Assembly: GCA_003427395.1 (NCBI GenBank)
Contig: BFEA01001077.1
Span: 188,890 to 212,740, forward strand
Direction: 5' to 3'
Origin: Chara braunii
Lineage: Eukaryota; Streptophyta; Charophyceae; Charales; Characeae
Length of the DNA stretch: 23,851 nucleotides
Shown here: in pieces, positions 10,226 to 19,907 of the stretch
Layout: each line of letters begins with the position of its first letter
Position numbering within the stretch: the stretch's first letter is position 1
The notes under the pieces: generated by a model
Databases searched by the model: none
What the model saw: the letters and a program-made list of their open reading frames with translations, nothing else
Told to the model about the DNA's origin: nothing
Program-made: the position numbers and the translations under genes

Positions 10226-11040
10226 AACCCCTCACTGCTCACCGTAAATTACAATTAGAATACACTTCATTGTCAAAGCCTCAGGGAAATTCACGTTAGG
10301 ACTTTCCCTAGTGAGCTTTTTGGACGTACTTGTAGTCAGATACATCATGGATGGGCACTGATTGCAGTCAGATGCATTCAGAAAAGTCCCAGTCTGAGCA
10401 TGCCCTCAATTTTTTTGTTTTTTTTTTCCCCAAACTAAGCTAGATTCTTCTTTCAATTGCATCCACCTTACACTGCCTACCTACCACTACTAAGGGTCTC
10501 ACCACACCACTCTTGAAAACGGGAAATTTTTCAAGAGCTGTCAGACGTTCTCAAGAGTTGGGTTTTCAAGAGTTTTCGGCCCCTCGCCGCACTGCACTCT
10601 CGAAAGGGCGATGGTGTTGGACAAAGAAAACGACAGTTGTACAACTTTGTTTTTTTCGAATGGCGGCCTGGCACCTCTTGAAAGTCGGAAGTCCCTCAAT
10701 GGTTCGGCCAAGGACACTTGAAAACACACGAGTTGCAGGCTAGGGTTTTCAATCTTTCAATAGCTGCTCTTGAAAGGGTTTCAAGAGCCACCCTGACAGC
10801 TCTTGACAGCCCCACGTTTCAAGAGGCTCTGTGGCGATGCAGCAACTTTGAAAATGAGTTTTCAGGAGTGGTGTGGCGAGGCCCTAAGGCCTGTATAATT
10901 TTCTATGAAGTGTAATTTTTAACTGTTTTTTTTTTTCTTGTCAGACTGTTTTTGTGACTGTTCAGAAGTTACCCCCATTTGTTTATTTTTATTTTGGGAA
11001 AGTTACCCTTTTTTTTTTTTTTTTTTTGAAGTTGCAGTTG
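10226..11040. repeat. CTCTTGA/TCAAGAG foldback cluster within T-run-rich DNA
   Basis: Between 10510 and 10825 the 7-mer CTCTTGA occurs at 10510, 10675, 10767 and 10800, and its complement TCAAGAG at 10531, 10551, 10566, 10781 and 10819. That is nine exact hits in about 316 bp, plus near-matches such as CACTTGAAAAC and CTCTCGAAAG. GCTCTTGAAA (10766-10775) and TTTCAAGAGC (10779-10788) form a perfect 10-bp hairpin with a GGG loop. Flanks contain T runs (10410-10430, 10926-10936, and a 19-T run at 11009-11027) and a repeated AGTTACCC (10967 and 11001). No gene is supported in this stretch. Confidence 0.65.
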
Positions 11041-11041
11041 T

Positions 11042-11157
11042 ATTAAAAAAAATGGAGAACTGAGGTCGGGAATCCCTCAACATCTCAACCCTGAATTCCT
11101 ATTAAAAAAAAACGGAGAATTGAGGTCGGGAATCCCTCAACATCTCAACCCTGAATC
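11042..11157 (+). repeat. Tandem duplication of a 59-bp unit
   Basis: Two adjacent copies begin with ATT plus a run of 8-9 A, then (T/C)GGAGAA(C/T)TGAGGTCGGG, and end in CAACCCTGAAT. They differ at about three positions and by one A. The A run at each start suggests that the junction could derive from a poly-A tail, but no longer element was seen. Confidence 0.85.
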
Positions 11158-11247
11158 TTTGGGACCGATACCTAGTTTAGGCTTTGCTGGAAACCGGTTC
11201 CAGCGGGCGATCTCCATGGACAGTGGTTAGAAGACAGGATCCAAGAG

Positions 11248-12015
11248 ATGCAAGACATCATGTGGGAGCTGAAGGAGAGGCCGGATTCCTGGCTCAAGGC
11301 CAACATCCACTGGAGGCGGGCGGATGATAGAATGAGTGTTCGCAAAGCCCTCTTTATAACAGGTCATAATCTACGCAATCAACTAGAGACTCGACAGGGA
11401 ACGGGCAAGATGGGCGACAACGCCGATAAGGGCGACAAGGGTGACTGGGTGGAGGGCGGATCGGATGTCGGCGAAGATAATTACAGCGACAACTCCGACA
11501 AGAGCAAGGACAACAACAACAACAACAACAACAACTTCAGAAACATCAACATCAAGGACAACAACAACGATAACAATAATAACAACAGCAACAATAACAA
11601 TAACAACAACAACGGCGACGACGGCAGCAATGACCACGACAGCAGTAGGGCAAACAACAACAACAATAACGACAGCAGCGGGGCAAAGAGCGATGTCCGT
11701 GCATCTGAGATCATCATCAACATGATGGGAGAGATGTCATGTGCGGATGTGGGGGGGACTGGCGCTGACAACAACAACAACAACTACAACTACAATAACA
11801 ACAACAATGACGACAACAACGACGTCCACGGCAGCAGCGGGGCAAAGAGCAGTGTCTGTGCATCTGAGATCATCATTAGCATGATGAGAGAGATGTCGCA
11901 AGCGGTCGTGATGGGGATTGGGGTTGACACGAAAAAATGGTTTACTATCTTTCCCCCCTCCAACCTCGATATGGGACTGATCCTCGGTGATTGGCAGAGG
12001 ATAGGAATAGGGTAG
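11248..12015 (+). CDS. Asparagine-rich hypothetical protein with internal duplication (255 codons)
   Basis: I do not recognise a family. The frame is open from just after a stop at 11173-11175, so coding could begin upstream of the ATG at 11248. Residues 1-50 look like ordinary protein (MWELKERPDSWLKANIHWRR). They are followed by an acidic stretch and three Asn-rich blocks (about 89-122, 136-141 and 175-192), encoded mostly by AAC with some AAT. Two 32-residue repeats, SSGAK(S)xVxASEIII-type, lie at 143-174 and 196-227. They differ at roughly a third of positions, mostly toward their ends. The repeats show that the array grew by duplicating a segment of about 150 bp. It may be an exon, part of a decayed transposon gene, or an open frame maintained by the AAC repeat, which has no stop in this frame. 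No splice sites or promoter were assigned. Confidence 0.4.
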   Translation: MQDIMWELKERPDSWLKANIHWRRADDRMSVRKALFITGHNLRNQLETRQGTGKMGDNADKGDKGDWVEGGSDVGEDNYSDNSDKSKDNNNNNNNNFRNINIKDNNNDNNNNNSNNNNNNNNGDDGSNDHDSSRANNNNNNDSSGAKSDVRASEIIINMMGEMSCADVGGTGADNNNNNYNYNNNNNDDNNDVHGSSGAKSSVCASEIIISMMREMSQAVVMGIGVDTKKWFTIFPPSNLDMGLILGDWQRIGIG

Positions 12016-12928
12016 TCAATGATGATTGTTGTTACCCGACCCGCAGCGTCAATGAACAATTGGGTGTTGATCGCCCCGTGGGTGGGAGGTGTGTTGTTTA
12101 GGGATTAGGTTGCAGGAGGCCAATCCGTCCCTTGCGCAGGGAAGCAACCAATGCCCCTCTGTGTGCTAGTTTCACGCGTTATTGTGATGGACTCGACGCC
12201 CGGATCGCACGTATCACATCATTGATTGAGTTTTGAGTTTTGACTTGATTGGTAAAGATCACACTGATTCATACATATTACATCAATGTTAGGGTTTTGT
12301 GTTTACATTTTGATTGATATAGAACACATGCATCACATCTTTGCTAGGGTTTCGTGGCAGGATCATTCGTGCGATCATTGTTAGGGTTTCGTGTTCAGAT
12401 TTTCAATGGTCTGCCTGCATACATCATAGTATAAAGATGTTGGACTTGGTTTCCAGCTCATATACAGTACACCAGCTCTGCGGTCTTGCTTCACAGTTGT
12501 GTTGGCCCTGTTGGGGTTCGATTTCTGAATTGGGTTATAGAATTGGGCTTGATGCCTCAGTGATATGCTAGGTTAGGGGATAGGGTTTTCCCTTCAGGGG
12601 ACACGTATTAATCGATGAATGAAGACAAACAGATTGGATGTTGTCTTATATGGTTTGTTGTACATATACAAACAGTTTCTGATTGTAGGACATAGTTACA
12701 CATCACTGTGCAGGGACGTTGGACCCGATTTCCGACTGACACACATCACATTATTGTAATACACGTCACATCAAGATTAGGGCTCCGTCCGATAAATAAG
12801 ATTGGGCTCAATGCCTAAGTTTGTTTTGGAGATACTACAGATCAAATGGATAGGGTATCCCATCATCAGATATATATTGCTTAACATGTATACATAGGTA
12901 GTTGGAGATATCAATACATCTCTGCATA
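12016..12928. repeat. Degenerate repeat zone upstream of the minisatellite, with telo-box-like motifs
   Basis: No gene is supported. The phrases TTAGGGTTT(C/T)G or CTAGGGTTTCG recur near 12290, 12345 and 12383. Divergent relatives of the downstream minisatellite unit appear near 12440 (GTTGGACTTGGTTTCCAGC) and 12717 (GACGTTGGACCCGATTTCC). A second shared phrase, ATTGGGCT(T/C)(G/A)ATGCCT, follows each of them near 12542 and 12805. This suggests an old higher-order repeat with a period of roughly 270 bp. Confidence 0.5.
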
Positions 12929-13191
12929 CGAACGCTGGACCCGATTTCTGGCAGATACATTCACATCATTGTACAGGGACGCTGGACCCGATTTCTATAG
13001 ATACATTCACAACATTGTACAGGGACGCTGAGCCTGATTTCCAGCAGATACATTCACATCATTGTATAGGGATGCTGGACCCGATTTCCAGCAAATACAT
13101 TCACATCATTGTACAGGGACGCTGAACCCGATTTCCAGTGGATACATTCACATCATTGTACAGGGATGCTGTACCCGATTTCTAGTAGGTG
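12929..13191 (+). repeat. 47-bp minisatellite, about 5.5 copies
   Basis: The unit reads GGGACGCTGGACCCGATTTC, then CAGCAGATAC, then ATTCACATCATTGTACA. Copies start near 12929, 12976, 13022, 13069, 13116 and 13163. The spacing is 47, 46, 47, 47 and 47 bp, and copies differ by a few substitutions. The last copy is cut off at about 13191. Confidence 0.9.
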
Positions 13192-15281
13192 TTGCTCTCC
13201 ACCAATAGATGAAACCTTCCATGCTGGGACCTACTTACCGGGGATGCTCTTATCACCTCGTTAAGTAGGTTTCCAGTATACGAAGTAAAAGAAAAGAAAA
13301 AAAGATAGAAACGAGTTTGCGGGGCAGTTGAGTGACCCAAATCCTGTCGACGCCCGTGCAATACTCGTGATCCCACGGTCAGTACTTCATCTGTATTACC
13401 CAAAAAAGTAAGGAGATTTTTGCTCCCCCTTTTTCCTGTCCTTAACACTGGGCATGCTCCTGCAAAGAAAGCTTCCCATCAGAATCCTTTCAACCGGTTG
13501 GGGGTGTGGCCAACCCCAAAAGAGGGTGGGGTCGGCCATAGGCCCACTCGGTATGTTACTTGTTGTTGTGCAATTATCTCATTGGGTGGAGCCCTCCTTC
13601 AATCACGGAGTATAAGAAGGGTGTCGGGATGACTGCCGACAGAAGTCGACTTTATTCTAGAAAATTTAACAGTTACTTTGTTCACTGTTGTTGCAACCAC
13701 CACCATCAGATCATTTGTGATTTGATGGTTGGGAAACACTCTGACGTGATTTCCGATGGGAGGTCTCTGTTTTTTTTTTTTTTTNTTTTGCTTTCTCCTG
13801 TTTTTTCACCTCAGAAATTCACAATGAACCTATCAGCATACTGACACTCAGTGTCATAATGGATCGGCCGCACTCCTATCCGACTGCTAATGGGACCTCG
13901 CCCCAGGAGACCAACACCTAATGCGAATAGTTTTTTTTTATATATTTTTTATTTTTACAAAAGCTTCAATCTATTCGTGGGAGCATCATGTGTTGAGAAC
14001 CGGGCTCAGCATTCCAGGAAGATACAAGATGAATTATGAACCATATGTGAGATACCGTGAGATACCGGGGCCATTACCCGGGTTCGGCTGAGAAACCACT
14101 CAGACAATTACCGACAACAAAAAAACCATGTGCCTATGGCCAACCCTAAAATAAAAAAACCTGAGTGAATAGTCAAGAGATGACAAATACCTAATGATCT
14201 AAAGCAAACTACAGAGTTCTATCTGGAGCAAGTGCTTTGAAGAATTCCCAAGAAAGATCCACCCAAACAGAAGAAGCAAAGCCGATACCAAAGGAGAGGC
14301 CCGTCGGACCAGATAATGTCATGACAAGGTTTCCCACCTTGTACCCTTGCGCCTCAGAGTCTATAGAAAGTACCATATTCCAGGCACTCTTGATCTCAAT
14401 GGGTACAACCCAAGTTTGCTCTCTTATCAGCTAAACGTTAATCGGTCGTGCCCTAAAAAGCTCAGCAACACTGCCACAACCACTAGTAGGTCTCCCACTA
14501 CCTCCAATAGTTCTGTTGCCTGCTACGGTCTAGCGGCCAGAGGCCCGGAACGGGAATGCAGGCCCTAAAATCCGGTATAAATTGGGGGACCTAGTATAGC
14601 TACGTAAATGTGCACGCGACCGGAAAGTTGCTCCCAAGTTTTCTGGCTGCTTTCGCGTAGTGGAACTCGCTCCTAACGGGGCAAATACGGTGCGCATCGC
14701 TCCGAAAACGGGCTCCATCCATAGCTCCCCTCCTATCATCTGTCATATCTCTTATCTCCGTCCTCTTCCCTCCTCTGGTCCTCTCACTCCTTCCTCGTCT
14801 CTCTCTACTCAAGACAGCCACGTCAGCATGCTCTCATCACCACACATACATCCATTGTCGCCACAGTTCCCATGCCGTCGCCACAGCCTTCCAGCGGCCC
14901 GCCCCTCTACCTGGGCCCCACTCTATCAAGCCAGTGCCAACGTATCCTTACTACACATGAAGCATCGTCAGCGCACCAAGTAACAATGTCGCGTGCGCCA
15001 GGTAAGTGGCGATCATGAACCGGCTCCAATAGCAAATTGCAAGGAATATGAGTGTGAACGATATACAGAAAACCAAGTTGTGAAATCACATAGATGTCCA
15101 AGTAGTCGTGTACAAGCAGAGAGTACAATTGCACCGAGAATCCATCCAAATAGAGTAATACAATGAAGTAATGAGCCAATGTTCAAGCACTCAGGCCACA
15201 CCAACACAGTATCCAAAGTCACTCCTCTCTGTCTGGCGCCCAGCACCTAGCCTACCCTACGCGACTATCCTACCAACAACT

Positions 15282-15282
<1 letters not shown>
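13192..15282. other. Anonymous intergenic DNA
   Basis: No gene is supported. A T run with one ambiguous base lies at 13770-13789, and a tandem GAGATACCG(T/G) near 14051-14069. A good consensus-like donor sequence, CAG|GTAAGT, occurs near 15000, but no convincing exon ends there. Short open frames such as plus 14237-14434 and minus 14907-15179 have no recognisable domains. Confidence 0.45.
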
Positions 15283-15313
<31 letters not shown>

Positions 15314-15498
15314 AAAGGGCCCAGTGCCCAAGGTTGATATTACCAATGTGAAGATCGAGGCCGGGGTCCTGACAGTCTACCCGGAAGTAACCAAATAGAG
15401 CATACTGAGAACAAATCTCAATTTCCCTCGTATAAGAATGATGATGAAAATATGAGCCAAGAAATCCTGCGCTATTGCTCTGATGACCATAGACCAAC
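15283..15498 (-). mobile_element. Candidate minus-strand retroposon with 30-base poly-A tail
   Basis: A run of 30 T (15283-15312) would be the poly-A tail of a minus-strand insertion. The sequence just left of it contains ACCAACA (within TACCAACAACTG), and ACCAACA recurs near 15492, which would make an insert of about 210 bp with a 7-bp duplication. Unlike the SINE at 3222-3402, no convincing B box is visible. The call rests on the long homopolymer and a weak flanking repeat. Confidence 0.3.
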
Positions 15499-17591
15499 AG
15501 GAAGGACAGTAAAGTGAACTAGTTGAGTGCCTCTTCACCCTTAAAAGCGCCAAAAAATCTTGACTATCAAGCACTTTACCAGTTGTCTCCATCAGGCCTA
15601 TAACTAATAACCCCTTCCTTACAATTCTAGGGATGTCTATCCAAACCAAGCAGCAGGCACAAGACAATTACTTGGGGGGGGGGAAGAAATCAGGAAATTC
15701 AATCCTACCTACAACTGTGTTGACGCAACAGGTTCACTTCGACTCTCGAAGACCAATATACATGATGTCAACACCATAGCGGACCTTTCTTCATGCACCA
15801 GGTACGTATCTTATCACCCTCATCAGACCTTGATAACCCACACACTCGCCTCGTTCCCTGAAGACCACCAGATCGCCCTCTTAACCCCTAACACCCAGCA
15901 GCCCGGCTATGGCTTCCAGCGCACCGCTGCCCTGCAGCGCCCCCTTCACCTCAACGCGCCCTGCAAGCGCACTGACCTCATCGCAGCATCCAATGCAGCA
16001 GCGCAGCAATGTGACCGCATTGCCTGCGTGGGCCAGAATGTCTGGCCTGGGCTGCCTCTCTTCCTATATGGAAGTGGCAGCCTCCTGGATGCTGCGTGTG
16101 GCTTTGCTGGAGGCGTCTAGTAGCTTCCTGTTGGGCCCTAGTTCCTGCGCCCAGGCCAGAGACTACAGTTGAGGGCCTGGGCCCTTTACAGCTGGGTACG
16201 ACCTGAGTCTCCGGACTTGGGCTGTTTGCTGCATTTGCACAGGACCGTGGGGTAGTTACGTCGATATTATTGCTTTTGCATAGGTCAGTGGCCACGTCAT
16301 CATGCATCCGCCCTGCTTTGTGTGTATGTGCCCAGGCGCAACTGCCAAGGCCTGGGCCAACTGTACGACGCAGCTTAGCGAGGCTCGCGCGTCCATTCAA
16401 CCAACTGGCGGGCTGCAACAGCCTTAATACCCATATATGAAAATGTTGAATTTTGGCCTCTGATGAATATTTAGGCTCGCCTTCACTTAGGGCGGGCACT
16501 TTGCTTGCTAGGGGCCTCTGCCCAGAACATGTGTTTGCCCGATAAGGGCCCTTGTGAAGGCTCGTTCCTCGCAAACACTTCATAATGCAAAACAAAAATT
16601 CTAAGGTTGTAGGTATTTTCAAACCCTACAACCCCATTTGTTTTTTATTTTTTTGGTCCATTAATTTATTTTTTTTAATATGTGAAAATCTCGGCCGCGG
16701 CCAACCGCAGGGGCCATGGCCTGCGATCGGGATCCTGACCGCAATCCGAGTTTCACCCGACGGTCATGACCGAGGGGGATTCATAGAGCTGTACCGCTCC
16801 AGACTTTGTACAACTTAAGAAAATACCTTCGTAAAAGCAAGCCAGCTTCTTGTGGCTCCAATCATTCGTGGTAATAGCTTCAGCAGTATCGCTTTAATCC
16901 AGAGGACCAGAGGCATTGATCTAATATTACATGCCGCAAAGAAACTGGTACTGGGGGCAGTGGGGGCCAATGACTCACGTTATGTCGTTATTCTGCCATT
17001 AGTGGATGAACTGTGACTCTGGTGAAAACAGCACTGGTAAGCATGAACAGGCCAAGAGTGGGACTTGTCCGATGATTAGATCCTGTTCAACATACGTCCT
17101 CAGGGTGCTTCTATGTCTGAGGGATATGCAGAGTTACTGTAACTGTTCTGGAAAAACAGACTCGGAGAAATTCAATTTGTTGTTACAGTGCCAAGATGCG
17201 CTCAACGTACCTGGCCAGCTTCTGAAACTTTTAAAGACACAGCATAAGGGGGGACCCCGCCATAGACCAACCAGACAATTGGTCACCAACTTCAACTTTT
17301 GACTCAAACTCCACCCTGCTCCACTACCAACTCATACCACCAGTCCTGTCTGAGCGGGCAATATACTCTGTCACTCCCTTCAGACATTTGGGCACAGCGA
17401 GCGAGGCTGCTCAGCGCCTGGATTCAGGATCCACAGAGAATATGATGCACATCATTCCAGCCGACCAAAAGAGAGGGAGGGAGAAAGGAGGAGAGTGGTT
17501 ACTACTACATAGGGGTCGTGTAACAATGTGAGGGGTTAGCAGAGGGACTGAAGTACTACCGTTGCAGATGGGTGGGGGAAGAGACGCGCTA
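15499..17591. other. Anonymous intergenic DNA with a patch of GC palindromes
   Basis: No gene is supported. The longest minus-strand frame (15978-16622) has no recognisable domain and is probably chance. Bases 16693-16702 (GGCCGCGGCC) and 16712-16721 (GGCCATGGCC) are adjacent perfect 10-bp palindromes in a GC-rich patch immediately after a T/A-rich stretch (16630-16680). Confidence 0.45.
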
Positions 17592-17706
17592 CCTACCGCC
17601 TTCACCCGAATAGAACGCCCGGACATTATAGTTGTGTATTTGGACTGAAAATTGCACCACATACGGCTGTAATGACTGGGCGTTCTATTCGGGTGAAGAC
17701 GGTAGG
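17592..17706. repeat. 115-bp foldback with 29-bp terminal inverted repeats
   Basis: CCTACCGCCTTCACCCGAAT... (17592-17620) is the reverse complement of 17678-17706 with a single mismatch in 29 positions; the loop is 57 bp. The arms start and end CCTACC/GGTAGG. No matching target-site duplication was found outside the arms (TA on the left, GA on the right). It resembles a minimal MITE or foldback element, or a non-coding RNA hairpin; the sequence alone does not decide. Confidence 0.75.
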
Positions 17707-18967
17707 GAAAGATGAGGGAATTTCAAGAAATGGAGAGATGGGGGGAAGCTGCAGAAACGGGATGATCAGACGAGTCGTGGGACGGTGGGAGTAAATCCAA
17801 GTACTGTAGGTACAATGGGTACATCTCTAACAACACTAGATGCATTACCTAACAACAACAAAAAAGTTAGGCGGAAAGATACACATGGGGATGCGGCGAG
17901 GCAAGGAGGAGTGCGACCTTTCGGTTATGCCAACTCAGACTCAATCCCTGGGTATGCGAAGCGCTAAATTGAGGGTAACATCACCAAGTCCACAGGGTCC
18001 ACATTCAGATTTTTAGGCCTGGATTACATAAAGCGGCTTCCATGCAAATAAATCCAAATTTGATCAGCTAACCATTTCCTGTTTTTGTTTCTTTTGGAAC
18101 AGTGACACTCAAACTCCTTCTCATACCACGCACACAACCCATCCAACCTCAACATTCGCAGTTCTCGAATGGTGATGCATTCATCATCCATCTCTCTTGA
18201 TTTTTTTAATTATATATATATACTGCCCTATTGAAGTTCCTTTTACTCTGCATGATATACTGAGAGCACACCAGTAAGGGTATGTTGGAAGAACGGATTG
18301 GAATTTATGTGCTACACGCATTAGTGTGCTGATGAAGTGCGCATTGATTTGGAGGCGGCAAGGTTGAGTCGTTGTGGTTTGGGGTATCAGCTCTGTAGTA
18401 AGTGTTCACATAATCAGGTGGCCTCAGTTGCCTCACCCCATTTTCAGATCATGATGGGTTGTTAACCCCCTAAGGCTTCTAGAAAGAGGGGGTAATCAAT
18501 ACACTATTAGGCCCAAATTGTACTGATAGGAACTCGGTTTGGCATCATATTTCCATTAGGACGTTGGACCCGCCTTCAAACTGGTCACTTTGGTTGAAGT
18601 TCCTCGGCCGACAGAGCCAACTCGACTGGAGACCAGCAGTCTCTGCAACACCAGCATTCAACGAAGGTCCGATGAGTAAGAAGGATTCCGTAGGTTATCA
18701 TGCCGCAAAGGGAACACTATGGGGAATAAATCTTCAAAAAATTGGAAGTGAAAGAAAAAGGAATGCTATTATCACTCCAACGTTTGTGGCCTGACACATA
18801 TAATGGTTAATACAGGAACGAAAGGAAACAAAGGAGGTCGGGCGAGTTGGGAGTTTTGTTATGGATGTGAGAAACACTGCAACTTCGTTAGATCATTCAT
18901 AAAAAAGAGAGCGACGTCAACAATCGAACGGGACAGATATCATACAGAAGACCCAGACTGGTCAAGG
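17707..18967. other. Anonymous intergenic DNA
   Basis: No gene is supported. A short (TA)n run lies near 18210-18222. GGACGTTGGACCCG at about 18560 repeats a phrase found near 12716 at the edge of the minisatellite zone. Confidence 0.45.
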
Positions 18968-18974
18968 GAGAGGA

Positions 18975-19066
<92 letters not shown>

Positions 19067-19068
19067 TN

Positions 19069-19143
<75 letters not shown>

Positions 19144-19145
19144 AA
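18968..19145 (+). repeat. (GA)n microsatellite, about 175 bp
   Basis: A nearly pure GA dinucleotide array is interrupted by AAAG in places and by an AAAAT-N stretch with an ambiguous base at 19068. Open frames crossing it on both strands encode only Arg-Glu or Leu-Ser repeats and are artefacts of the array. Confidence 0.95.
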
Positions 19146-19508
19146 GAAAGGAGGGAGAAAGGAAAACGCAGCGAAAAAACGTAAGATACATCGATGAAGC
19201 ATAGCGGTAGGACCCGACTAGTTTCGGTTGGCCCGCCAACCAACCATAATCAGAGGGTCTTGTCGTCGTGCAAGTGTATCATAATAATGGACGACTGCGT
19301 ATACATGTGTACTGGACAGTGACAGAATGAAGATCCTAGGGGCAACCGACAAGTACCAGATAAGGTTCAAAGTCTCACCAAAGGGCCTAACAAGAGCCCA
19401 GTTCTTAAGCCAAAGCCTACCAGAAATTCGACAAAACTAGCTCGACTACGAAAAAACTCACAGATTTGAACCATCGTCATGATCCCAGGAGAAATAAAAA
19501 ATTAGGCA
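19146..19508. other. Anonymous DNA between the GA array and the Penelope-like element
   Basis: No gene is supported. TTTGAACCATCGTCATGATC near 19465 resembles the start of the adjacent 261-bp repeat (TTTGAACCGTCGTCAAACC), so the repeat may have a short degenerate extension or partial extra copy on this side. Confidence 0.35.
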
Positions 19509-19769
19509 AAACCTACAAAATGCAATGTTTGAACCGTCGTCAAACCAAAAGTACCTGAAGTCTTAATTGTAAGGGCCCAAAAGTCGGCCAAATGAGACCG
19601 TCAACCGAAGATTAGTAAAGGTCACAATCCAGTGCTAAAAAGTCCCAGTCAGGTGGTCGGAGACTGTCAGACTCGAACTGTCACCTATTAGTCAAAAAAG
19701 GACAACCAGAGCACCAAAGGTTACAAGTTCAAGACCCACATGTCAGAAGATTCGAGACAGTATACCGTT
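19509..19769 (-). repeat. Left copy of 261-bp direct repeat (candidate pseudo-LTR)
   Basis: It pairs with 23423-23683 at the same length with no net indel and, by eye, roughly 90% identity. Shared blocks include CTGAAGTCTTAATTGTAAGG and GGAGACTGTCAGACTCGAAC. On the minus strand it holds a B-box-like AGTTCGAGTC (complement of 19670-19679) preceded by GTGCTCTGGTTG, a weak A-box-like sequence. It lies 139 bp past the RT stop. Confidence 0.85.
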
Positions 19770-19907
19770 GCTCCTCATCGAAGGAAAGGAAAACGAAAGA
19801 AAGGAACCAACCAAATCTGCAGCTATCGCACTGCAGAGTTAACTAAATCAAGTACCTCTTGCACGATACCTCAATAAACACCTGTTCCATTTCGTCAAGC
19901 TCATTAG

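Noticed and set aside
12500-12520. GGGGTTCGATTTC as a tRNA B box
   Set aside because: No A box at tRNA spacing and no acceptor stem; it lies inside the degenerate repeat zone.
12929-13191. CRISPR-like array
   Set aside because: The copies are contiguous 47-bp units without unique spacers, in a eukaryotic genome; it is a minisatellite.
14990-15010. Consensus splice donor CAG|GTAAGT as evidence of a gene
   Set aside because: No convincing open exon upstream or acceptor downstream; single donor-like sites occur by chance.
15978-16622. Minus-strand open frame of 214 codons
   Set aside because: No recognisable domain, low-complexity composition, and no supporting signals; probably chance in a GC-rich patch.
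18325-18350. CTGATGA core as a hammerhead ribozyme
   Set aside because: No GAAA box or third stem at suitable spacing; the same holds for the CTGATGA occurrences near 7379, 15825 and 16462.
18803-19243. Arg-Glu and Leu-Ser repeat proteins on both strands
   Set aside because: Artefact of translating the GA microsatellite, which is open in most frames.
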